Origin: CAMPKL01 sp963817465
Lineage (GTDB): Bacteria > Acidobacteriota > Terriglobia > Bryobacterales > UBA6623
Direction: 5' to 3'
Assembly (NCBI GenBank): GCA_963817465.1
Contig: CAWFOP010000014.1
Location: 1-64,000, forward strand
Length of the DNA stretch: 64,000 bases
Shown: piece after piece, positions 8,573 through 17,609 of the stretch
Layout: the number at the start of each line of letters is the position of its first letter
Position numbering within the stretch: position 1 is the stretch's first letter
Made by a program: the position numbers and the translations under genes
The notes under the pieces: model-generated
What the model was told of the DNA's origin: nothing
Seen by the model: only the letters and a program-made list of their open reading frames with translations
Database searches by the model: none

Positions 8573-10153
8573 TCAACTGGGCGAAGGCGAATATCGGCCG
8601 GGGCTGAGCACTCCGTCAGGATCCAGGGCGCGACCAATCCGGGCGGCGACTTCCCAGAATACATCCCCCCCCCGGCGCAATACGTCCATCTCTGTCGCGC
8701 TGGCTCGATACGGCGTGTAGCCCAGTTCCGTAAAACGGCGCGCCAGCTCTTTTTGGCAGGTGCGGGCCGCCTCGCCGGCGGCAAGATCGGCAAGCGGCCA
8801 GCTCAGGCTGATCACCATCTGCAACAGCGAATCCGACAGTACGTTCAGGGTCATGCCGTGGCGCGCCCGGTGATGTTGCGCGATGGAATCGGTTTCCCGG
8901 ACCACGATGTCGACATGTCCCCCTCGTGCGGGAAACAGCGGAGAGGCCAACAGCCAGCCCGTGCGGCCCCGCTCGGGTGCGAGCCACTCCGGCTCGTCTT
9001 CTTCGAAAGGCCAGTAGAGAGCCCGCATGGGAGCGTCCGTCGGGACGCCCCGCGTCAGCCCCGACAACTCCGAGGCCGCCGCGGCGACTAGGGCGACGTC
9101 GGTGAGCGGCCCAACCAGGGGCAGCTTTGCCGCCCATTTCAAGCGGGCCTCCGGCATGAAGGTCACGCGAGCGACGCCGCTCAGGCGTTGAACGAGATCT
9201 CGGGCGCCGGCGCGGACTTGCCGACGCGTTCCCTCCAGCAGCCCAAGCGCCGCCCAGTCGCCTCGCACGGTTCGACGGATTATTTGCTCTGATCTGGCGC
9301 GATCCAGATTCAATCCGCGACGCTCGGCCGCCTGTCGCACCAATGGAGCCAACGTCGTAATGGCCCGCTCCAAGTTGCCGATGTGCACGATGCTGTCGAT
9401 GCGCAAGGCGCGGCGAACGTCCGCAATCGCTTCGGCCAGCCGCGCGAGGCCCACGCCGGGCAGCGGCGAGGCGCGAAAAGGAAGCTGCCGCTCAAGAACC
9501 GGGCGCAAAGCGATGCAGGCCGCGGTAACGACGCCGAATCGCGACTGCAGGAACAGTTCGGTCAGATTCGGACCTAGCCCATGGCGGTAAAGGTCGGCGA
9601 CACGGGAATTCGGATCGTGCGCCATGCCCGTCCGCAAGACGGACGCGTCGCCCATCACGACCTCCAGGTGACGGAGCGAATCGGCCCGCAGCGAGTTATA
9701 GGCGACGCCGCGGTCCACGGTGTTGCCCAGAATCGACGTCTCTTTGGCGGAGCCCGTCACATCGACGTAGAAGGGGAGCTTGCGATTGAGAAGCTCCTGC
9801 GCCAGAACGGCTTGCGTCACGCCCGGCTCGACGGTCGCCGTTCCGCCTTGCGGGTCGATGCTCCGGATAGCTCGCATCCCGGAAAGGTCGAGGCCGACAG
9901 CGCCGGGCTTCGGCGGCAAGCGCGTGCCGTAGCCCCAGTTGCGCCCAGCGCTCCATGAATAAAGGGGTTGGCGGTGAGCGCGGGCCAGACGAACGAGGGC
10001 GACAACCTCAGCGGTCGACCGCGCGCGGACCACGCCCGGCAGTCGCTCGCTCAGACCCTCGACGTTGGCGCTCGCCTCGTCGACCGACGCCTCGTCGGCG
10101 ACGTGCTCAGGGCTGAGCGTGCTGCGAACGGCCTGCAAGAAGTCGTTCGTCAC
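8573..10153 (-). CDS. FAD-binding oxidoreductase of the VAO/PCMH family (4-cresol dehydrogenase-like)
   Basis: The 526-residue protein has an N-terminal PCMH-type FAD domain with SWSAGRNWGYGTRLPP at about residues 67-82, the same loop as in 4-cresol dehydrogenase and vanillyl-alcohol oxidase. It is followed by VDVTGSAKETSILGNTVDRG, the second flavin-contact motif. The C-terminal part is the cap domain, ending in GRALDPDGVLSPGRYSP. Family members oxidise phenolic or alcohol substrates with covalent or non-covalent FAD. No signal peptide is present, so it is likely cytoplasmic. The GTG start has AGGAG 7 nt upstream. It is on the same strand as the LuxI-like gene but 450 bp away, so linkage is possible and not certain. 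Confidence 0.82.
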   Translation of the reverse strand: MTNDFLQAVRSTLSPEHVADEASVDEASANVEGLSERLPGVVRARSTAEVVALVRLARAHRQPLYSWSAGRNWGYGTRLPPKPGAVGLDLSGMRAIRSIDPQGGTATVEPGVTQAVLAQELLNRKLPFYVDVTGSAKETSILGNTVDRGVAYNSLRADSLRHLEVVMGDASVLRTGMAHDPNSRVADLYRHGLGPNLTELFLQSRFGVVTAACIALRPVLERQLPFRASPLPGVGLARLAEAIADVRRALRIDSIVHIGNLERAITTLAPLVRQAAERRGLNLDRARSEQIIRRTVRGDWAALGLLEGTRRQVRAGARDLVQRLSGVARVTFMPEARLKWAAKLPLVGPLTDVALVAAAASELSGLTRGVPTDAPMRALYWPFEEDEPEWLAPERGRTGWLLASPLFPARGGHVDIVVRETDSIAQHHRARHGMTLNVLSDSLLQMVISLSWPLADLAAGEAARTCQKELARRFTELGYTPYRASATEMDVLRRGGDVFWEVAARIGRALDPDGVLSPGRYSPSPS

Positions 10154-10243
10154 CGTGGCGCTCCTGGAGTGACTGATCGCCGAAGCATGCGAGTATTATC
10201 AGCCGTTCGAACGCCGGACATCATCGATCGACGCAATAAAACG

Positions 10244-10273
10244 AAAAACGCACGCCGCATTAAGCGGCGTGCG
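10244..10273 (-). terminator. Rho-independent terminator of the PEP-CTERM gene
   Basis: A 10-bp perfect stem (10249-10258 with 10264-10273) and a 5-nt loop are followed on the minus strand by TTTTT and a further T-rich stretch. It lies 36 nt past the stop of the gene at 10309. Confidence 0.9.
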
Positions 10274-10308
10274 CGTGGAGCTTCTTTTCCGGTTTGAAAA
10301 ACGCTCGG

Positions 10309-10974
10309 TTAGTTCGATTTGCGGCGGCGCTGAGCAGCCAAACCGACACCCAGCAGGCCTGCGCCGAACAAAAGCAGCGAGGCCGGTTCAGGTACGGTCG
10401 AAGGGGGCGTCACTTGGAAGTTAGCTGAGTAGCTCGCGTCGATTGGCTGCATCTGCACGAAAACCGTGTTAAACAACTGGGCCACGGTGACTCCCGTGAA
10501 CTGCGTGGTGAAAACGCCGGTGAAGGCTGACGCCGGATCTGCGCTGCCGTCGGTGACGTTGCCGATCACGGTAAACGAAGCGGTCGCCCCCTGGGGTGTG
10601 TCCGCCAAGTCGAAGGGCCCAATCGTGCTGCCCAACGGAATAAACGTCAGGTTGAACGAAAGGTACGGGGCCGCCGCAAACGTCATGAATCCGATCCCGT
10701 TGACGGTAATGGGCGTGGCGACCGGCTGGTTCGCTTGGGACAAGTCCAAAATCGTGCCGGTTGTCCCGGCTAGGGCGGCGAAGTCCCCACTGGAACTGGC
10801 GCCGATCCCAAAGTTTCCGGTCGGTCCGCCTAGCGGATAAAAGTCGATGTAATCGGCGCCCACTTGGGCGTCACCTGTAATGTTCAGCGTGCCCGAGATG
10901 ATGGCCGCTTGAGATAGGGCCGGTGCTGCAGCCAAAAGCACAGCAAGGCCTACGTAGGAAAAGAATGTCTTCAC
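10309..10974 (-). CDS. PEP-CTERM sorting-domain protein
   Basis: This is a 221-residue exported protein. The start is placed at GTG 10974 because GGGAGG lies 7 nt upstream and the product then begins VKTFF with a normal signal peptide ending near SQA. The C-terminus has the exosortase sorting signal: VPEP, then a hydrophobic stretch LLLFGAGLLGVGLA, then basic RRRK. Exosortase would cut there and anchor or release the protein at the surface. The middle is beta-rich with no known enzyme motif. No exosortase gene is in the window. It is a monocistronic gene with its own terminator. Confidence 0.88.
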   Translation of the reverse strand: MKTFFSYVGLAVLLAAAPALSQAAIISGTLNITGDAQVGADYIDFYPLGGPTGNFGIGASSSGDFAALAGTTGTILDLSQANQPVATPITVNGIGFMTFAAAPYLSFNLTFIPLGSTIGPFDLADTPQGATASFTVIGNVTDGSADPASAFTGVFTTQFTGVTVAQLFNTVFVQMQPIDASYSANFQVTPPSTVPEPASLLLFGAGLLGVGLAAQRRRKSN

Positions 10975-11384
10975 GAATGATCCTCCCAATCCGACTCCGG
11001 ACCTTAGATGCCGTCGTCGGTCCTTCTTATATTGAACCTAGGACTCTCTTAACACAAGAACTTTTTTTCGGGCTGACCGTCGGCCAAACCCCTCAGCGCG
11101 CGAGCACGGATCCTCTCACAGAAGGCGTAACCCACACAGAACAAACGGCTTGAGACCTGAGAAGCTGTTCTAGACTCATCAGATTGACTCTCGGCAACGT
11201 GTGGAAGATGGTCGTAGGCCGGACTAGTGTTACATCCGGGGGCGGCATAGGAACAGAAAAGTTTACTTCTGAGCGAGCCGGCGACCAGGACTACGTGCGC
11301 CGTTGGCTGCGATGCAGGGTGTTCACCCGATTGGTCGGAATATGGGGCGGGGGCGGCGGCGGATCAAGCCGGCAAAGGGCGGGA
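10975..11384. other. Intergenic region upstream of the PEP-CTERM gene
   Basis: About 400 bases with no supported gene. It holds the ribosome binding site (10981-10987) and presumably the promoter of the PEP-CTERM gene, within an AT-rich stretch around 11025-11070. I saw no clear sigma54-type or sigma70-type box. The part from 11150 to 11384 shows nothing recognisable. Confidence 0.4.
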
Positions 11385-13088
11385 TCAGGGGCGAAACCAT
11401 CCCTCCAAGACCCAAACTTCGGCCCTTTGACCATCCAGGCTGTAGGCGACCCGGCGACCGCTGGGATCAAACCGCACGTCGCCGTCATGTTTTGCCGCGA
11501 AGCTCAAGGGGCGGACCTCCCCGTCTAGATCGACCTTCGCAATTTCGTTTGGAGCGCCGACGAAAAGGCTCATGCCGTCCGGCGCCCAGGCGAGGCTGCG
11601 AACGGCCTGCTCTCTCGCCAGCTCGCGCTCGACGCCGGAGGCCAGGTTGCGAATCCGGATCGCGCCGTCGGCGACGAACGCCAGCCAGGCCCCGTCGTGC
11701 GACAGGGCGAGCGCATCGACCTTGCCGTGAGCCGGCGGGGGGCGCACCTCGATCTGTTTGCGATCGGCGAGCGAGTACCGCTGAATGGCGGACGTCTCCG
11801 GATCGACGTAGAGCACCGCCGCGCCGTCGTGCGACCACACTCCCGGAAAGCCGCCGGGCGCGCCGCCGGGAGTGCGCACCAAGGGCCGCGTCGCGCCGCT
11901 ATCCGGGTCAACCTGGTAGACGCCGGAGCGCCCCTTGCCGTCGCTGCCCGAAGCCAGCAGTTTCTCCCCGTCGGGCGACCATTGCAGACGCGAAACATAG
12001 GCGAGCTGCGGCGTGATTACGGTCTCCTGGCGCGTCTCGGGGAGCCAGATGACGATGCCGCGCGACTCGCGGCCGTAGTTTTCCGTGCCGAGATGCGTCA
12101 GATAGGCGAGGCGCTTGCCGTCCGGCGCCCAGGCGGGCGCCGTGTTCCGCCCCGCAGTGCGCAATCCGGCGACGGCGGGAGCGCCGCCGTCGAGACTTGC
12201 GACAAACACATCCGAGCGCCCCGTGCGCAGACCGTAGAAGTAGCGGCCGTCGTTAGTGACGCCCATCGGCAGGGCGCGCCCGAGACTGCGCGCGATGCGC
12301 CGCGGCTCGCCGACGGCCGCGCCGTCCTCGACGCCCTGCACCCACAAATCCATGTCGCCCGAGCGGTTGCTGGCGAACACGATCGCCTTGCCGTCGGGCG
12401 TCCACACCGGAAAGATGTCGTTCGCCTCGTTCTCGATCAGCTTGGTTTCGGAGCTGCCGTCGGAGCGCAGCAGCAGGATGTCGCGCGGCGTCTCGCGCTG
12501 GCTCAAGATCGAGTCGTAGAGGATGTAGCGCCCGTCGGGCGAAAAGCTCATCTTCTTGGGATAGAACCAGCTCAACGTCTTGAGCGTCGTCACCGAGCCG
12601 TCTGCGGCCGAGACCAGAGCGATCTGGCTGACGTTGTCCTTGCGGAAGAACAAGGTGAGGATCTGCGAGCCGTCCGGCGAGAAATCGCAAGGCTGTACGA
12701 AGCCCGACTCGGGGTTGCTGTAGAGCAGGCGCGGCTCGCCGCCGTCGATGTCGGTGATCCACAGCTCGTAGAACTTGCGCTCGTTGAACCAGGCGTAGGC
12801 GACGCGCTTATTGTCCGGCGAGATGACCGAAAAGTAGGCGAACGTGGGCGCGTCCGGCGGGTTGCCGGTGAGCAGCCGTTTCTCGCCGGAATTCAGGTCG
12901 TAGATTCCAAGGTCGCCGGTGGCTGGGTCGACGTAGCTCAACAGCCTGCCGTCGCGCGAGGGAAGGCCCAGCAAGTTGGTCGATTCGTCGGCCCACACCT
13001 GGCGCGCCGTCGGCGGGCCGGCGACGCCGGGGTCGGCCGCCGTTGCGATCGCCGCGGCCGATAACGCCAAAATGAGCGTTCTCAACAA
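11385..13088 (-). CDS. Exported TolB-like WD40/PD40 beta-propeller protein
   Basis: The protein is about 567 residues. A TTG start at 13088 or 13085 is proposed because the signal peptide begins LLRTLILALSAAAIATAAD; the longer frame would run into the preceding gene. It contains many PD40/TolB-type blades, such as FSPDGSQILTLFF, FSPDGRYILYDS, WTPDGKAIVFASNRSGDMDL and WAPDGKRLAYLTH. These form a propeller for protein or carbohydrate binding, probably in the periplasm. There is no peptidase domain at the end, so it is not a prolyl oligopeptidase. It is the last gene of a close-packed run beginning with arsR, 19 nt after the antiporter stop. Start confidence is low. Confidence 0.78.
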   Translation of the reverse strand: MLRTLILALSAAAIATAADPGVAGPPTARQVWADESTNLLGLPSRDGRLLSYVDPATGDLGIYDLNSGEKRLLTGNPPDAPTFAYFSVISPDNKRVAYAWFNERKFYELWITDIDGGEPRLLYSNPESGFVQPCDFSPDGSQILTLFFRKDNVSQIALVSAADGSVTTLKTLSWFYPKKMSFSPDGRYILYDSILSQRETPRDILLLRSDGSSETKLIENEANDIFPVWTPDGKAIVFASNRSGDMDLWVQGVEDGAAVGEPRRIARSLGRALPMGVTNDGRYFYGLRTGRSDVFVASLDGGAPAVAGLRTAGRNTAPAWAPDGKRLAYLTHLGTENYGRESRGIVIWLPETRQETVITPQLAYVSRLQWSPDGEKLLASGSDGKGRSGVYQVDPDSGATRPLVRTPGGAPGGFPGVWSHDGAAVLYVDPETSAIQRYSLADRKQIEVRPPPAHGKVDALALSHDGAWLAFVADGAIRIRNLASGVERELAREQAVRSLAWAPDGMSLFVGAPNEIAKVDLDGEVRPLSFAAKHDGDVRFDPSGRRVAYSLDGQRAEVWVLEGWFRP

Positions 13089-13107
13089 ACGGCCATATTC
13101 TAGCGCC

Positions 13108-15093
13108 TCAAGCGGTCGGCGCCGCGGCCTTGCCGGCCAGCAGCTCGCGGGCCGCGGAACGCTGCTCGGGGGCGCCGAGCAGCAGCACCGTATCGCCGCC
13201 CTCAACGATGTGCTCAGGACCGGGGTTCGGTTGCGTTCCCTGCCCGCCCCGTACGGCCACGACCGAGGCGCCGGTCAGCCGCCGCACATCGAGTTGCTCG
13301 AGCGTCTTGCCGGCGATCTCGGACCCGGCCGCCGCCCACTCGACGTCGAATGCGGGATCGAGGTCGTGCAGCTCCTCGAGAATCGAACGGCAACTCGGCG
13401 GCAGCGAGGCGCCTTGCAGGCTGCGATACAGGTCGCTCCGCACTCCTTGGTTGAAGCGCTGAATCTCGGCCGCGGGCCAGCCGAAGCGGTTGAGCGCCAG
13501 GCCGACCATCTCGAGCCCGGCTTCGAGCTGCGGCTGTACGGCGTCGGTGACGCCCAGCCGGTTCAACTCTTCAAGCTGCTCTTGAGAGGCCGCGCGAGCC
13601 ACAACGGCGAGCGACGAGTTGATCGCTCGAGCGCTTTGGATCACCATCAGGACCGCCGACTCTTCAGGGATCGCGACGAAGAGCAGGCGGGCCTTCGCGA
13701 CGCCCGCCGCCTCGAGGATCTCCGGCCGCGTGGCGTCGCCCCAGACCACCGGCGACTTGTGCCGCAAAACTTCGGCCTTGGGGCGGTCGTATTCGATCAC
13801 AACGAAGGGCACGGCGGCCGCCGACAGCACGCGCGCCGCGGCGTAGCCGGTCTTGCCGTAGCCGGTGATGATGACGTGATCGCGCAGCCCTTCGTCGGGG
13901 ACCGATAAAGTGGCGAGGAGTTGCTTCCGCGGGCGGAGCTTTCGCCACAGTTGAAAGGCCGGCTCGGCGAACCTGCACAGCGCCGGCGACAGGATCATCG
14001 AGAAAAGGGTGACCGTGAGGGCCAAGTTGTAGAGCCGTTCGGAGATGTCGCCTGATTGCGCGCCGACCCGCGCCAGCACGAAGGCGAACTCACCGACCTG
14101 CGCCAGGCCTAGTCCCATGATCCAAGGCGCGCGATTGCCGTAGCCCAAGGCAGCCGCCAGGCCCGCGACAATGACGAACTTCCCGACCATCACGGCGGTC
14201 AGCATCACCGCAACTTCGACTGCGTTTTCAAGCAGGAAGGCCGGGTCGAAGAGCATTCCGGCCGAGGCGAAAAACAGCAGGCCGAAGACGTCTCGCAGAG
14301 GCACGATGTCGGCCAGGGCCTGATGGCTCACTTCGGATTCGCTGACCACCATGCCCGCCGCGAAGGCGCCGAACGCGAACGAGAGCCCGACCAGGTAGGT
14401 GGCGTAGCCGACGCCGACGCCGACAGCCGTCACCGCCACCAGAAACAGCTCTCGCGACCGCCAGCGCGCGATCGTCTCCAGCACCCACGGGATCAGACGC
14501 GTCCCGAGCACGACCATCGCCGCCAGGAACGCGAGCGCCTTGAGCAAGGCGAAGCCCAAATCGGGCAGAGCGCTTTCGAGGTCGCCCAGCCGCGGCAGCA
14601 CGACCAGCATCGGCGCGACCGCCAGGTCTTGCACCACGAGCAGTCCGATCATCGCGCGGCTGGCGAGCGTGCCGGCACGGCCGCCGGCGTTCATCGTCTT
14701 GAGCACGACCATCGTGCTCGATAGGGCGATCATCGAGCCGAACCAGACGGCGCCTATGACCGACAGGTCGAGAAATGCGCGTCCGAGTCCAAAGCCGAAC
14801 AGCGTTGTGAGCGCGATCTGGAGCGGCCCGCCCAGCAAGGTGAGCCGCTTGACCGCCGCCATGTCTTTGAAGCGGACTTCGAGGCCGAGGGCGAACAGCA
14901 GCAAGGCGACGCCGATCTCGGCCAGCAGCTCGATGTCATGGATGTCGCCGACGGTGGGGCCAGCCGTGTGCGGCCCGACGGCCACGCCCGCCAGGATGTA
15001 GCCGACCATGAGCGGCTGGCCCAGTCGCCGCGCCAACGCGCCGCCAATGAAAGCGGCCACGACGATCAAGACAATGTCAGCGGCGATGCCCAT
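13108..15093 (-). CDS. CPA2-family monovalent cation/proton antiporter with RCK domains (KefB/YbaL-like)
   Basis: The 661-residue protein has about 12 membrane segments in residues 1-380 (Na+/H+ exchanger fold). A TrkA-N domain follows with the nucleotide-binding glycine motif VIITGYGKTGYAAA at about residue 408, and a TrkA-C domain occupies roughly 575-655. The family moves K+ or Na+ against protons under control of NAD(H) or other ligands at the RCK domain. It lies 45 nt after arsI and 19 nt before the TolB-like gene on the same strand, so it may be co-transcribed with the ars genes. That link is unusual and is discussed in the findings. Confidence 0.88.
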   Translation of the reverse strand: MGIAADIVLIVVAAFIGGALARRLGQPLMVGYILAGVAVGPHTAGPTVGDIHDIELLAEIGVALLLFALGLEVRFKDMAAVKRLTLLGGPLQIALTTLFGFGLGRAFLDLSVIGAVWFGSMIALSSTMVVLKTMNAGGRAGTLASRAMIGLLVVQDLAVAPMLVVLPRLGDLESALPDLGFALLKALAFLAAMVVLGTRLIPWVLETIARWRSRELFLVAVTAVGVGVGYATYLVGLSFAFGAFAAGMVVSESEVSHQALADIVPLRDVFGLLFFASAGMLFDPAFLLENAVEVAVMLTAVMVGKFVIVAGLAAALGYGNRAPWIMGLGLAQVGEFAFVLARVGAQSGDISERLYNLALTVTLFSMILSPALCRFAEPAFQLWRKLRPRKQLLATLSVPDEGLRDHVIITGYGKTGYAAARVLSAAAVPFVVIEYDRPKAEVLRHKSPVVWGDATRPEILEAAGVAKARLLFVAIPEESAVLMVIQSARAINSSLAVVARAASQEQLEELNRLGVTDAVQPQLEAGLEMVGLALNRFGWPAAEIQRFNQGVRSDLYRSLQGASLPPSCRSILEELHDLDPAFDVEWAAAGSEIAGKTLEQLDVRRLTGASVVAVRGGQGTQPNPGPEHIVEGGDTVLLLGAPEQRSAARELLAGKAAAPTA

Positions 15094-15138
15094 CCGGAAG
15101 GCTTAGCGTAGCGGACCGGATGGGCGGGCGTTGAGAGC

Positions 15139-15621
15139 CTAAGAAAGGGAAACCAGAGGGGCGCAAGTCTCCTCGCCCGTGCAGCAGCCGACGCTCTGCT
15201 TGCCGTGTTCGGCGGGAGTGTTGTCGAGGACGACGAAGACTTCCCAGGCGTTGCCGTCGGGGTCATCGACCCAGACCTTGTCTTGCACCGCATAGCAACA
15301 GGTCACGTCGTCTTCGATGCGGGTGGGCAGGCCGGCTTCCTCGAAGCGCTTGGTCATGGCTTGGACGGTGTCAGTCGATTTGACCTGGACGCCGAAGTGC
15401 GAGACGCCGGCGCCCCGCGCGTGTGACGCGGGGACGGCGTTGAGAGTCAGGTTCACCGGCGGTTCGGCGACCTCGAACTTCGCGTAGCCGGGCTTGACCT
15501 TGGTCGGCCCTTGGCCGAACAGCGTGCGATAGAAGGCTGTCGAACGATCGACGTCGGCGGCCTCGAGGGCGATATGAATGCGGGCGGCGGTTGCGAAATC
15601 AACGGCGGATTGTCCTGGCAT
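15139..15621 (-). CDS. arsI: ArsI/CadI-family glyoxalase-fold dioxygenase (C-As lyase candidate)
   Basis: The 160-residue vicinal-oxygen-chelate protein carries the pair Cys108-Cys109 (VTCCYAV), which in ArsI binds trivalent organoarsenicals. It also has putative iron ligands His16, His75 and Glu127 at spacings close to those of characterised ArsI. More cysteines near the end (Cys146-Cys147, Cys153) also fit the family. ArsI cleaves the carbon-arsenic bond of methylarsenite and similar compounds. It follows arsC by 12 nt in a minus-strand operon. The alternative name CadI (cadmium-induced protein) covers the same family. Confidence 0.85.
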   Translation of the reverse strand: MPGQSAVDFATAARIHIALEAADVDRSTAFYRTLFGQGPTKVKPGYAKFEVAEPPVNLTLNAVPASHARGAGVSHFGVQVKSTDTVQAMTKRFEEAGLPTRIEDDVTCCYAVQDKVWVDDPDGNAWEVFVVLDNTPAEHGKQSVGCCTGEETCAPLVSLS

Positions 15622-15633
15622 GATGGGGTCTCC

Positions 15634-16068
15634 TTAGGCCGCTTGAAGTTGCGGCAACAGTTCCGATTCGTAAAACTCTCGGAAGCTTGCGCGAATGTCG
15701 TCGCGCGACTGACGAAAGACAGCGAGGATTTCGTCCTCGGAGCCGGTCGCGTCGGCCGGATCGGGAAAGCCGATATGGAGGCGCTTGCCGACCTTGCCGG
15801 CGAAAACGGGGCAGTCGCGCTCGGCGTCAGCGCAGACGGTGACGACGTAGTCGATCGCGTCGTCGAGGAAGCGGTCGACGCTCTCGGGCGCGCCGCCGGA
15901 GATGTCAACTCCAGCCTCGGCCATGACGCGCACGGCATAGGGATTGACGCGGTCGCCTGGCCGCGAGCCCGCTGAATGGACATCGAGCCGGTCGTCGAAG
16001 CTCTTCAAAAAGCCTTGGGCCATTTGGCTGCGGCACGAATTACCGGTGCAGAGAACGAGAATTTTCAT
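15634..16068 (-). CDS. arsC: Thioredoxin-coupled arsenate reductase (low-molecular-weight phosphatase type)
   Basis: The protein has 144 residues. The ATG at 16068 is chosen because the product then begins MKILVLCTGNSCRSQ, as in the family, and a longer frame would overlap arsR. The active-site loop has Cys7 and Cys12 followed by Arg13. The two redox relay cysteines are Cys79 and Cys86, matching the three-cysteine mechanism of pI258-type ArsC that reduces arsenate to arsenite with thioredoxin. The DPAD segment near the end holds the general-acid Asp. It starts 10 nt after the arsR stop. Confidence 0.92.
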   Translation of the reverse strand: MKILVLCTGNSCRSQMAQGFLKSFDDRLDVHSAGSRPGDRVNPYAVRVMAEAGVDISGGAPESVDRFLDDAIDYVVTVCADAERDCPVFAGKVGKRLHIGFPDPADATGSEDEILAVFRQSRDDIRASFREFYESELLPQLQAA

Positions 16069-16078
16069 CGCCGCCACC

Positions 16079-16429
16079 CTAGCAGCAGGCCGAGACGACA
16101 TCCTCGGCGCGGACGACCTTGCTGCGCGAGCAGCACTCGGCGAACAGGAACGTCAGCAGGCTCTGGAGCGTGTCGGCGTTGGCGCGGTAGCGCAGGAACG
16201 TGCTTTGGCGTTCGACCGTGACCAGGCCGTCATGCTTCAGACGGTCGAGGTGATGCGACAAGGTCGAGGCGGCGATGCCGAGCTCGTTTTGGATTTCGCC
16301 GGCGACCAAGCCCGGCGGGTGGGCTTCGAGCAAAAGCCGCACGATCCGAAGGCGGGCTTCCGAGCCCAACGCCGTGAACATGTCGGCGTAGCGGGCGAAG
16401 TCGGGAGCGAGTTGGGCGGCTGACCGCAT
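16079..16429 (-). CDS. arsR: ArsR-family transcriptional repressor
   Basis: The 116-residue winged-helix protein has the recognition helix ASTLSHHLDRLKHDGLV at about residues 54-70. It has the Cys99-Cys100 pair in AECCSRSK and a final Cys115-Cys116 pair. C-terminal vicinal cysteines are used by one ArsR class to bind arsenite. It is the first gene of the ars run and probably represses its own promoter at 16436-16465. The ATG lies only 6 nt from the -10 box, so the mRNA is probably leaderless. Confidence 0.92.
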   Translation of the reverse strand: MRSAAQLAPDFARYADMFTALGSEARLRIVRLLLEAHPPGLVAGEIQNELGIAASTLSHHLDRLKHDGLVTVERQSTFLRYRANADTLQSLLTFLFAECCSRSKVVRAEDVVSACC

Positions 16430-16435
16430 ATTTCG

Positions 16436-16465
16436 ATATTACTGGAATTACAGAATAGACGTCAA
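16436..16465 (-). promoter_or_regulatory. Sigma70-like promoter of the ars operon
   Basis: On the minus strand TTGACG (16460-16465) and TAATAT (16436-16441) are separated by 18 nt. The arsR start codon begins 6 nt after the -10 box. An imperfect CTG-N6-CAG dyad between the boxes (16442-16453) may be the ArsR operator. Confidence 0.65.
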
Positions 16466-16497
16466 GACTACCGAACGCCCCGCTAATCTTCGAAACG

Positions 16498-17584
16498 ATG
16501 CAGCTTTCGCGATGCTTGGCGGCCGCGGCTTTGGCGGTTGCGCTGTTGGAAGCGCAGTCCGATTCGCCCAAATGGATCGCGCAAGACAGCGGCGTCGAGG
16601 CAAGTTTGCGCGGCCTGAGCGTCGTCAGCGACCAGACGGCGTGGGCGAGCGGCGCGGCGGGAACCTGTCTGCGAACGACGGACGGCGGGGCTACATGGCG
16701 GCGCTTGGTTGTGCCGGGCGCCGAAGGGCTCGACTTTCGCGACGTCGACGCCGAGAGTGTGGACTCGGCTTGGCTGATGAGCGCCGGGGAGGGGCCGTTG
16801 TCGCGCCTCTATCGCACGACCGACGGCGGGCGCACGTGGGTCGAGCGGCTGCGGAACGCCGACGCTGCACGGCTTTTACGACACGATCGCGTTTTGGGGC
16901 GCGTTTTGGGGCGCGTTTTGGGGCGAGTTCCGGGACGCCCGCCGGGGGCTCGTGTTCGGCGATCCGGTCGAAGGCCGGTTTGTCGTTCTGCGAACGGTCG
17001 ACGGCGGGGCGTCGTGGCTGCGCGTCCCCGCTGAGGGGATGCCGCGGGCGAATGCGAAAGAAGCGGCCTTCGCGGCTAGCGGGACCTGCGTCGCCGTCGA
17101 AGGCGATGACTTGGCCTGGTTCGCGACCGGCGGTGAGCAGGGCGCCCGCGTTTTTCGGACGAGCGACGGGGGCGAAACGTGGAGCGCCGTCGAGACTCCG
17201 CTGCGCCACGACGCGGCCTCAGCCGGGATCTTCTCGATCGCCTTCGCGGACGCGCGGCGCGGCGTAGCGGTGGGCGGGGATTTCCGCAAACCCGAGGAGG
17301 CCGTTGACAACGCGGCCGTCACCGCTGACGGAGGATTGAGTTGGCGCGCGGTACAAGGGGCGGGGCCGCGGGGCTTTCGCTCCGGCGCCGCCTGGGGGCC
17401 GGACGGCCGCGTGGTTGTCGCTGTCGGAACCAGCGGCTCGGATTGGTCCGTGGACGGCGGCGAGAGTTGGATGCCGCTGGGCGATGTCGGCTACAACGCG
17501 GTTCGGTTTTCGCCGGGGGGCGCGGCTTGGGCGGTCGGCCCCGAAGGCCGCATCGCGAAGCTCGTCCCGCCGGTCCGGCGGTGA
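16498..17584 (+). pseudogene. BNR/Ycf48-like repeat protein gene broken by a +1 frameshift
   Basis: Frame 1 from 16498 encodes a signal peptide and BNR blades (CLRTTDGGATWRRL, LYRTTDGGRTWVERL). From about 16868 the same kind of sequence continues in frame 2 (GFYDTIAFWG, VLRTVDGGASWLRV, VFRTSDGGETWSAV, SVDGGESWMPLG) to the stop at 17584. One extra base near 16867 explains this. The intact product would be about 360 residues: an exported propeller of the Ycf48/sialidase-like type, often found in Acidobacteriota next to unrelated genes. A 12-bp triple repeat sits just after the break. It may be a decayed gene or a sequencing indel. Confidence 0.8.
16889..16924 (+). repeat. Three perfect 12-bp tandem repeats
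   Basis: The unit GCGTTTTGGGGC occurs three times without change. It is read in frame as AFWG three times in the intact frame of the BNR-like protein and starts about 20 nt after the frameshift. Confidence 0.95.
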
Positions 17585-17609
17585 TTCCGGCGGCGGGTAC
17601 AATTTGGGG

